Shown here in pieces: positions 52,201 through 61,061 of a DNA stretch of 64,000 nt. The notes beneath the pieces were generated by a model, which made no database searches, had not been told where the DNA came from, and saw nothing but the letters and a program-made list of their open reading frames with translations. The DNA comes from Closterium sp. NIES-65 (taxonomy: Eukaryota; Streptophyta; Zygnematophyceae; Desmidiales; Closteriaceae). A program made the position numbers and the translations under genes. The stretch is taken from positions 1-64,000 of the forward strand of contig CANXME010002526.1 of assembly GCA_948144175.1 (NCBI GenBank), in the 5' to 3' direction. The stretch's first letter is position 1; the number at the start of each line of letters is the position of its first letter.

Positions 52201-55147
52201 GCGGGGGTAGGGACGGAGTGCGGTAGGGGAAGAGGCGGTAGTAGGGGACCGACTCGTCAAACGTGACGTCCTGGGAGGACAGAACACGTCGAGAGGTGGG
52301 GTGGTAGAACTGCCACCCAGGTGCGTCAGGGGGGAACCCCAGGAAGACGCAAGGAGCAGCACGAGGGGACAGCTTGTCCGCACAAAAGTTGCGGACAAAC
52401 GCCCGAGATCCCCAGATTCGGAACGCCGACGCATCGCCAACCTTCCCCGTCCACAGCAAGGCCGGAGAGGTCTCCGGCGTGGAGACTCTGGGGTGGAGGT
52501 TGATCTAATGCGCCGCGTACCTCACCGCAAACAGCCACAGAAAATGGGAAGCAGCCGCATGCATCATGGACGTACGAGCGACATCCATGACCATGCCAAT
52601 GTGGCGCTCAGCAATCCCATTTTGCTGCGGAGAGTCCGGAAGCGTGAAGGTCTGACGGATGCCTCGTGCACGACAGTAGGCCCGCAGAAGGCCAGAGGAG
52701 AACTCTCCGCCTCTGTCCGAGTGCAGACGCAGAACAGGAAAGTCCGAGCCAAAGCTCTGCCTGAGCTGGAGACGAGCTGCGCGGATCCAGTCGATCATCA
52801 CCTCAGTGACATCACCCTTGCTGCGCAAGTGGAAGACTACGGTGTAACGCGAGTAGTCGTCAACAACAAGCAGGAAGTAGCGCTCGTGACCCTGTCCACG
52901 GACGCGGGCGGGGCCCCACACGTCCATGTGAAGCGTCTGCAGCGGGGCCTCTGTCGGAGGAAACTGGGAGGAGTGAGGGGCAGCCCTCTGGCGCCCCTCG
53001 ACACAGGGGACACAGGAAGGGCCAGGCCCCTGAGGAAGAGGAGGGAGGGACCTGGGGAGACAAGAAACAAGAAGACGGGAGGCCATGCCTCTGAGCCGAA
53101 GCAGAGAGGGGTGACCAAGGCGGTGGTGCCAGAGGAGAGTCTCGTGAGAGAGGAGACGACACGAACAGGGGGCAGATACAGGACCAGACCTGGACGCTGC
53201 AGCAAACACCTGACCTGACGCAGACACCCTACCAGACTCAGCAACTGGAGGAGACGCAGTGGTCAGTGTGTACAGGCTTGACCCCGGCTGACGTGTAAAC
53301 ATAGCCAGGTGTCGGCCTGTGCGAGCTTCTGTGCAGTGCGTCACTCGCTGACGCGCAGGAGTGAACTGGTGCACTCCCCCATCATGTAGGTCAGCACCAC
53401 TCACCAAGTTTGTAGAGAACGAGGGGAGGTAGAGACCAGACAGGGTGCTAGAGGGAGCCGCCGGACACAGGAGGACTGTGGAGAAGTGAGACAGGACAGG
53501 ACCCCCAGAGGGGTCACCCAGAGACACCGCAACCGGCTGACTAAGCGGCGTAAGTGTGGTGCGGTCCCGAAAGGAGCGAGAAGCCCCAGAGTCAAGGGTG
53601 AAGGTGAGGGAGGCCGAAGCCGACGTAGTACCTGAGAGCGCAGACTCACCAGTACCTGAGGACGCAGACGCACTAGCACCTAAAGCAGCAGCGTCGCAAG
53701 CACCTAGGGCAGCAGCCGTCCCAGTATCTAGAGCAGCAGTCTCAATGCCCGGATCGGGCGGGAAACACCGGTAACAGTCACCCTCATCACTAATAGTCAC
53801 AGAGTACATGGCAGACAAGATAGCATCAGAATCAAGATCATAGATGGCTACTCCCGCCCTAGACAGCTCGCCCCAGCGAGGGATCTTTGTTGCCTCAGGG
53901 AACTGGTGACGCCACGCGTCCGTCAGGCGGCCAAAGCAGCGCTGGGTGGGGTGCGCACCCCCACACTGCTCACCCGCACGGTCGCCGGTGCGCAGGACGT
54001 AGGTGCACGGACCAAAACTCCCACCCCGCTGGCATGCAGTGTACCACTCACGGAGCTGCTAAGGGGACAGGGTCTCACGACCACGCTACTGCTGCTGGCG
54101 CGGACCACCACCGGAGCCACTCCTCTGCGTAGACTCGCGACCAGCTCCTCCGCCTCCTCCGCCGCCTCCGCCACCACCGCCGCCGCCTCCGCTACCGCCG
54201 CCGCCTCCGCTCCCTCCGCCACTGCCGCCGCCTCCACCCCCACTGGCGCCACCGGTACCCCCACCTCCTCCACCACTCCCTCCACCACCCCCACTCCCTC
54301 CGCCGCCCCCACCGCCACCTCCACCGCCCCCGCCAGCTCCTCCAGCGCCCTTGCCCCCCTTGCCCCTGCCTGCGCGGCGCTTCCCCGAAGGGGCAGACGC
54401 AGCGCCGACCGACTCGAAACCAACGAGGTCAGCAGCAGCAGCAGCAGAAGTGACAGAGGGCAAGAGGGGGGAGGGAGAACACCCCTCAAAGACAGGGGTG
54501 CGGGGGTCACCACGAGAAGCTCCTACAGCGACTATGCTCTTCTCCGCCGCTAGGAGGGACTTCTCGAGGTGGTCAATGGTGAGGGTGGTGGGGCACACAG
54601 CTAGGAAGTGGTCCCTGACTACTCTAAGGGAGTCAGGGAGGCGGGTGACTATGAAGTAGAGGATGATGTAGATGGGGGGGGGGGGGTTCTTGGCGCAGAA
54701 TTCAGGAGGAAGCGCAGCGCGGTAGCGAGTGTCACTAGTGCGGAGGTGCGTAATGAGATCAGCGACTGTGGGAAAGGCAGCAAGGTCAGGGAAGAGGTAC
54801 GGCAGCATGAGACGGCTCAGTGCAGCAGTGGCAGGGGAGGAGTAGCGTGCAACTACAGCGTCGTACAAGGTCTGAGCACTCTTGTGCTGACTAAAGTGTG
54901 CACGCTCGGAGGTAGGGAGGTGGCGACGCACAGCAAGACGTGCAGCAGCATCGCGTGTGGCCCACTGGGAACGAACAGTGGCGTCAGCATCAGCAGCAGG
55001 GGCAGGGGACGCGCCAGAGGTGAGGTTAAAGAGAGAGAGACCGTCTGCCCTATCGCACTGTAAGAACAGCTGTAGGTCATCTACCCAGACCTCGAAGTCA
55101 ATGGCCCTACCCTCAGCGTCAAAAGCTAGGACACTGGGGGTAGCCAT
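49259..55147 (-). CDS. Copia-C Gag-Pol polyprotein, one frame with four internal TAG codons
   Basis: From ATG 55147 to TGA 49259-49261 the frame is 1,963 codons, with no TAA, TGA or frameshift that I can detect. It contains TAG at 54086-54088, 54059-54061, 52502-52504 and 49466-49468. Domains: Gag (MATPSVLAFDAEGRAIDFEVW; LPYLFPDLAAFPTVADL), Gly-rich linker, a Cys/His motif (CTYVLRTGDRAGEQCGGAH, then C), protease (TFTLDSGASRSF), integrase HHCC and core (VDDYSRYTVVF, LHSDRGGEFSS, NGIAERH), GGAEPG repeat linker (51880-52060), RT (MWIFRVKRPPGSPPVFKARY to YVDDLVFATAD), and RNase H (GHADASWADDQ; LYVDNKAMLALCRE). In sister copies three of the TAG positions carry CAG in at least one element and the fourth (54059) aligns with CAG in B. 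It is translatable only if TAG is suppressed or read as an amino acid. Confidence 0.85.
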
Positions 55148-55199
55148 GACGATAGTAGACTAGCAGTGCAAGCAGTAGGGTGAGGGCAGTGCAGTGAAA

Positions 55200-56170
55200 G
55201 AGGGACTGTGCTCACCAGACTGGGCAGCTCAGGGAGGTCGGAAGTAGGGCGGCTCGGCGGCTCAGCTGTGGAGCCGCTCAGCTGCTGGGCGGCTCGGCTG
55301 CAGGGCGGCTCGGCTGCTGGGCGGCTCGGCTGCAGGGCGGCTCGGCTGCTGGGTGGCTCGGCTGCTGGGCGGCTCAGCTGCTGGGCGGCTCGGCTGTTGG
55401 GCGGCCTTGCTGCTGAGCGGCGCGGAGGCTCGGCGGTGCCGCTGCAGGTCGAGAGGCGGCGAGGCCGCTGTAGGGTAGGGCGGCGACGGGCCGCGCTAGG
55501 GCGGCGGCGGGTCGCAGTAGAAAGGGCGGCGACAGGCCGCTGTAGGGCGGCAGCAGGCCGCTTTAGGGCGGCGGCGGGCCGCTGCGGAGAGGGCGGCGGT
55601 GAGGCCGCTTGAGGGCGGCTGTGGGCCGCTGCTGAAAGGGCGGCTGCGGGCCGGTTTAGGGCGGCCACAGGCCGCTGTAGAGCGGGCGGCGGTGGGCTGC
55701 AGCAGGGCGGCAGCGGGCCGCTTTAGGGCGGCGGCGGGCCGCTGCAGAACGGGCGGCGACGGGCCGCGTAGGGCGGCGGCGAGCCGCTGCGGAAAGGGCG
55801 GCGGCGGGCCGCTGCGGGCGGCGACGGGCCGCTGCAGAGCAGGCGGCGGCGGGCCTCCCTTAGGGCGGCGGCGGGCCGCTACAAGAAGGGCGGCGGTGGC
55901 GGGCCGCTGCAGGAAGGGCGGCGGCGGGCCGGTTTTAGGGCAGCGAGGGGCCGCTGCAGAGCGGGCGGCGGCGGGCCGCTTTAGGGCGGGTGGCAGCGGG
56001 CCGCGTTAGGGCGGCGGCGGGCCGCTAAGAGAAGGGTGGCGGCGGGCCGCAAAGGGCGGCGGCGGGCCGCGCAGAAAAGGCGACGGGCCGCTAGGGGCCG
56101 CCGCTAGGGCAGGCGCGCTTCGGGTAGGGGGGGGGCAGGACGCGCTAGGAACAGTCCCACGAGGGAACCT
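55200..56170. repeat. Copia-C 5' leader arrays (ggcggctcggctgctg; gggcggcggcgggccgct)
   Basis: About 0.95 kb of tandem GC-rich units lies between gag and the PBS. There are two zones: 16-18-bp ggcggctcggctgctg units (55240-55430) and gggcggcggcgggccgct units (55450-56100). The plus strand has dense G-runs. Confidence 0.9.
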
Positions 56171-56317
56171 GCTCGATACCATGAGGAAATGCAAACGAGA
56201 ATGAATGAACTATGAATGAAGTGAGTACAAGTACTAACCTTAATTAGGTTGTACCCCCTATGGGATACCCCACTATAGCCTACACAACACCATAAGCTAT
56301 AATGTTCTGACAGAAAA

Positions 56318-59300
56318 CACCGACGTCGCCAGGGCTCAGTACTACAGTGAGTCCGTCATGGCTTACAGTGTGCTGCTACGCAACATGACGCCTGCGGAAC
56401 AACTCAACATACGCTCCTACAAAGAGAGCGACGCTCCAGCAATGGAAGCTTGGAAGCACCTCGTTGAAGTTTACAAGCCGAAGGATTCGGTCACCGCCAG
56501 AAGGCTTCTCCAGCAACTCCTGGAGATAAAGATGGGGCACGGGGAGAAGGCAAACCCATATATTAACCGCTGTCGCAACATCCGTGACCAGATCACGAAG
56601 CATGGGAGTATGATCTCAGAAGAGATTTTCGTCAATATAGTCCTTCAAGGACTCGGGCCTGAGTGGAAGCCCTGCAAGGCGTTACTCCGACAGCAAGGAA
56701 CAATTTCAGAAGCCGCGCTATGCGCCGCACTCCTATCCGAACAACAGGATATGGACTCGAGCAGAACAAGCTCCGCACTGCGCCGAGAGCGCCTCGCCTT
56801 CTACACGGACAACCGAGAAGAGCGACGACAACCAAGGCGCCATTACTGCAAAATATGCAAAGTCTTCGGACACTCAACGGATAGATGTAAATCCCGATCC
56901 AACTACCGCCACCCAAATTCCACTCACCACAACAACTGGGTCGGCCAACAAGACGCTCGTCATCCTCAAACTCAGCATCAGCAAGCTCGTCCTCCTGCGC
57001 AACACCAGCAAAATCAAGGTCCACAGTCAGGAGCTCCCAGGAATGTCATCGCAAACATGGCGACACGACGACGGCGCACCACTGAACCTGACGAGGAGAA
57101 CGAAGTCCAAGGAAGACTTCTGGAACCAGAAAAGGGATGGAATAATCCCTTCACCGAGGATCACTACTACCTGCACGACGAAGAAGAGCAGGACTGGAAC
57201 CTTCCAATCACGCTGCGGGAAAGCCCGCCTCACGAAAATCAGCACTACGTACCAGTGGGCTGGAAGGAGGACGAAGATCCTTACTTCCACAGGCGCTTCA
57301 AGACCACCCTGGTAACTCCACGATTGGCGCTGCTGCTGCGCCGTAACAACACTGACAATTACAACACCTGGTACCTGGACAGCTGCTGCGGCCAGCACAT
57401 GGTGGGGTCCACGCGCTATGTATCTAACCTAAGTCGCGCCCCTGCAACTTATGTCACCGTCGCCAACAACGAGCAGCTGCGCGCCAACTTACAAGGAATT
57501 GTCGTCCTGCAAGCACGAGATAGCAACACGCACATCTCGTTCAACGACGTACTCTGCGTCCCGAACCTGCGCTTCAACCTGCTCTCCGCTGGACAGCTCC
57601 GCGATTGCGGCGTCATCATTCACACGGACCTCGCAACACGCGATCTCATCCTCACCTACGCTCCCCCGGAGACTCCTCCTGAGGCATTCAAGTACCTCGG
57701 ACGAGCTCGCTCCATCAATGGGATCTATATCCTAGACTTTGACATACCCCCCTGTCAAGCCTCGTCGGACGAGCTCGTGGATCTTGTCCCCCTCGAGTTC
57801 GCTTTCATGAACAAGGAGTCTTGGGAGCATCCGGATGGAAGACCGTGGGTTCGCCGAAGGCCTCACCCGCGTGAAATCAATCTTCACAAACCTGACGCCC
57901 ACGGACTGTGCACCACCTGTCACACACCAACCACAAGTCGAACGGAAAAGGAGCAAGCGGCAATTCAGGAAGCAGAAAGCACTGAGACAGAACCAACAGG
58001 CGTGACTGAAGAAGAACTCGCCATATCATCACACTGCATATTCGGTGAGCCAAGCAAGAAATACGGCCAAGAACAGCAGGAGAGACCAAGGCCTTACTCG
58101 GACACCCTACGATTCGTCCTCGAAGCCAACGCGCGCACTCTCGACGAAGAAGGACGTCCGCGCCCGTAGACTCGCGAAGTCTACCGCCGCGAGATTGACC
58201 CTGTCTGGAAAGATCCTGACGCACCAGAGGAGCTGAGCGTCAAAGAAGAGCAGGAGAAGGCCCAAGCTGAGAAGCGGCAGAAGCTGTATGACGAGCACAT
58301 CGCGGCAGGATGGGACCCAGACTCTGCGCGCGGAACATGGGGCAACGAGCCCGCTGATCCAGAAGAAGGCGCAACCTGGGGTTCCGCAACTGGGGCATGG
58401 GGAACCGGCACGGTCACCACAGAAGGATGGGGAAACAATGAGCCTGACGAAGGGGAGCTTACGCAACAGGAATTGGAGGAAGCTGAACAAGAAATACAAG
58501 CTGAGCGCAGCAAAGCATCACCTCGAGTAACCATTCCCCTCGGTCGACCCCCTCGCACTGACGAACCACCTCGCTCACCTCATCACTGGCGTGATCCCTG
58601 GTCGGAGATTGAGGAGGGGAATGTACCGCCAACACCTCCGCGAGACTCACTCGGTCCAATCTCCCGCCCAGATCCGTACGCCCGCTTCATCGAAGGCACC
58701 ACGACCCCGCTCACGATCATTCCCGATCGCGAATTTCTCGCCCTGTATCTCTCAACGGCACCTGCAGAAGGGGAAGCAACGGCAGAAGCAGAAGAAGAGG
58801 AGGAGAAAAACGAAGCAGAACCAGGAGAAGAGGAAGAACCCCCACTCCAGATCCCAGAATTCACAGCGGAGGAGGCAGCATAGTACCACACCCGCTACAA
58901 GCGCACCTCCGGCATCCGTGCCGAGGATGACCTCTGGCACCAGCGGATGGGACACCCCTCGCGCCATACACTCGCCAATTGCCTCCGTGCAAAAGTCGGG
59001 ACGGAGTTAGAACACACCACCCCCCATCCAACCATTTGCACTGTCTGCCCCACAGCTGCACTCTCTCACACTGCCTATCCCTATCTGGAGCCAAGCACCA
59101 ACCGCTACAAGAAATTGGAAAAGGTGTACAACGATTTCATCGTACTCAGCTGCGACGGACTCAACGGCGAAAAGTACACACTGACCTTCATCGACGCCTA
59201 CTCACGCCACGTGTGGGTTGCCAATGTTGACGCCCGCTCCAAAGCCCCGGAGGTGTTCCGTATCTTCCTCGCGCACGCGCAGCGACAGTCGGGAAGGAAA

Positions 59301-59777
59301 CTGAAGATCTGGCAGAGTGATGGGGCAAAAGAATTTTGCAGCCATGAACTGGAGAGTGTGCTCACCGAGAAGAGGATTAAGCATGAGATTTCCCTTCCCT
59401 ATGCTCACCAGCAGCAAGGCGTTGCTGAGCGGGTCAATCAGACCCTCATGACTAAAGTTCGCGCCATCATGAACCAGTCCGGCCTGCCAAAGAAATTTTG
59501 GCCGTATGCCATGAATCACGCGGTGCGCCTGCACAACCTCCTCTCCACCACCGCCAACAGGGATAACCTGTCACCCCACATGAAGTGGACCGGTTCAAGG
59601 GGAGATCCCTCCATGCTGAGGGTTTGGGGGTGCATGGTGCAGTATCGGCCCACTTCGGCCACAATCGGCAAGTTCGTTCATCGTGCGCGCTGGGGAGTTC
59701 ATCTAGGACTCAGCCACGAGCACAAAGGATGGCTCATCCTTGACATGGACAACCAGGAAATTTGTCCCTGCACGTGA
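56318..59777 (+). pseudogene. Copia-D gag-pol: Gag end, zinc knuckle, protease, integrase
   Basis: One reading frame continues from Gag (MAYSVLLRNMTPAEQLNIRS, EAWKHLVEVYKPKDS) through a CCHC knuckle (CKICKVFGHSTDRC), an aspartic protease-like site (WYLDSCCGQHM) and an acidic linker. It then reaches integrase: HHCC (LWHQRMGHPS, then CTVC) and a core with LSCDGLNGEKYTLTFID, WQSDGAKEF and GVAERVNQ. In-frame TAGs are at 58167-58169 and 58881-58883, with the same frame open on both sides. A frameshift near 59757-59765 separates it from the RT frame. The protease has CC where DSGA or DSGC is usual. Confidence 0.85.
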
Positions 59778-61061
59778 CATTCTTTTCTACGAACGGCTCA
59801 CCTTGATGCAGTGGATCGAGGACGAACGCCGTAACCAGGCACGCGACTGCGCCAACAGCGGCCGCGGCTTCGCGACCCCTGAAGATGAAGCAGCAGCAGC
59901 AGTTCTGGACCGCGACGACACCGACGAACATCCCAGCATTCCCCCTCGCCCGCGCGACGACGATGACGATGACAGTGATGACGACCCCGCGCCAGGACCA
60001 TCGCGGCGCCAGACAGAACCAAGCACCGCACCACCCGGCTATGAGAGCGGAGATGACGACGTGATTGAATTCCCCACCAACGCAGACACCACCAACGTGT
60101 CAGGCCTTCACCTTCTTGGCCTGCACACGTCCGTCTCTACTCTCGCGCGGACCGTGGAACCTAAGAACCCTCGCCAGGCCCTAACCGGCCCTCACGCCAA
60201 GGAGTGGCGTGCTGCGATGGATGCGGAACTAAAAGCACTAGAATCGCGTGACACTTGGGTCCTAGTCGATCGTGCAGCAGTGAAGGGAAGGAGGGTGCTC
60301 AGTGGGAAATGGGTTTTTCGTCTAAAAACTAACGCTGACGGTACTATTGAGCGCTTCAAAGCACGTTGGGTCGTACGCAGCTACGACCAGCGTCACGGCA
60401 TAGACTTCGATCAGACCTTCGCTCCCGTCAGTCGCCATACCTCGGTCCGGATTCTACTCGCTATTGCCGCCGCAAAGCACCTACCACTGCGACAGATCGA
60501 CGTGAAGAACGCGTTTCTATACGCGTTGGTGGATGCCACCATATTTGTGGAGCAGCCGCACACCTACGGAGAAGGTGATCCCAGGGTCTGTCAACTAAAG
60601 AAGTCACTCTACGGGATCAAACAGGCGCCACGACTCTGGCAGCAGCATCTGCACAAAATCCTCCTCGAAATCGGCTTTAAGCAACTCCCACACGACCCGG
60701 GAATGTATCGCCTCCACTTCAGCGGCGATTACATCCTCCTGACAGTCTACGTAGACGACCTGCTGTATACGGGGACCTACAACAAACTCCTCGACCAGTT
60801 TCAGGAGAACCTGGTGCAGCGCGTGGACATCACCATCAACCTGTCTCCTGACAGTTTTTGGGGTTAAACATCATTTACGCGCCAGGAGCAATTCATCTGT
60901 CAGCCTCCAAGTATGCAGTGCAGCTGGGGGAACGCTTCAACATCTCACCCGCACCACTCTCAACTCCCTACCGCAGCCCGAGCACCAACTACAATTCAGA
61001 CAACAAACCTCTGTTGCCCGCAGGACTCCAAATGTACCAGCAGAAGTTGGGGTGCCTGCTA
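59740..61061 (+). pseudogene. Copia-D RT and start of RNase H, truncated by Copia-E
   Basis: An acidic linker precedes RT: KEWRAAMDAELKALESRDTW, GKWVFRLKTNADGTIERFKA, FAPVSRHTSVRILLAIAA, QIDVKNAFLYALV, and LLTVYVDDLLYTG with the YVDD box. A one-base loss in a T-run near 60855 shifts the frame. The next frame reads GLNIIYAPGAIHLSASKY and reaches LGCLL, where Copia-E's LTR begins at 61062. Confidence 0.85.

Larger units (their letters stand above)
48919..56312 (-). mobile_element. Copia-C: nearly intact copia element inside Copia-D gag
   Basis: Two 131-bp LTRs (48919-49049 and 56182-56312) are near-identical. The PBS is at 56171-56181 (minus-strand tggtatcgagc) and the PPT block is next to 49050. 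A perfect 5-bp target duplication GAAAA (48914-48918, 56313-56317) is present. Total length is 7.39 kb. This is the best-preserved element in the window. Confidence 0.95.
41332..61061 (+). mobile_element. Copia-D: host Ty1/copia element carrying insertions B, C and E
   Basis: The PBS tggtatcagagc is at 41334-41345. Gag begins at ATG 41539, is cut by Copia-B near 41865, resumes near 48740-48918, is cut by Copia-C, and resumes at 56318. Pol follows to 61061, where Copia-E enters. The 5' LTR lies before 41332 with an undetermined start. The family differs from A, B, C and E: it has a classical CCHC zinc knuckle, unrelated gag and lower GC. The 3' half lies beyond Copia-E, outside the window. Confidence 0.85.
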
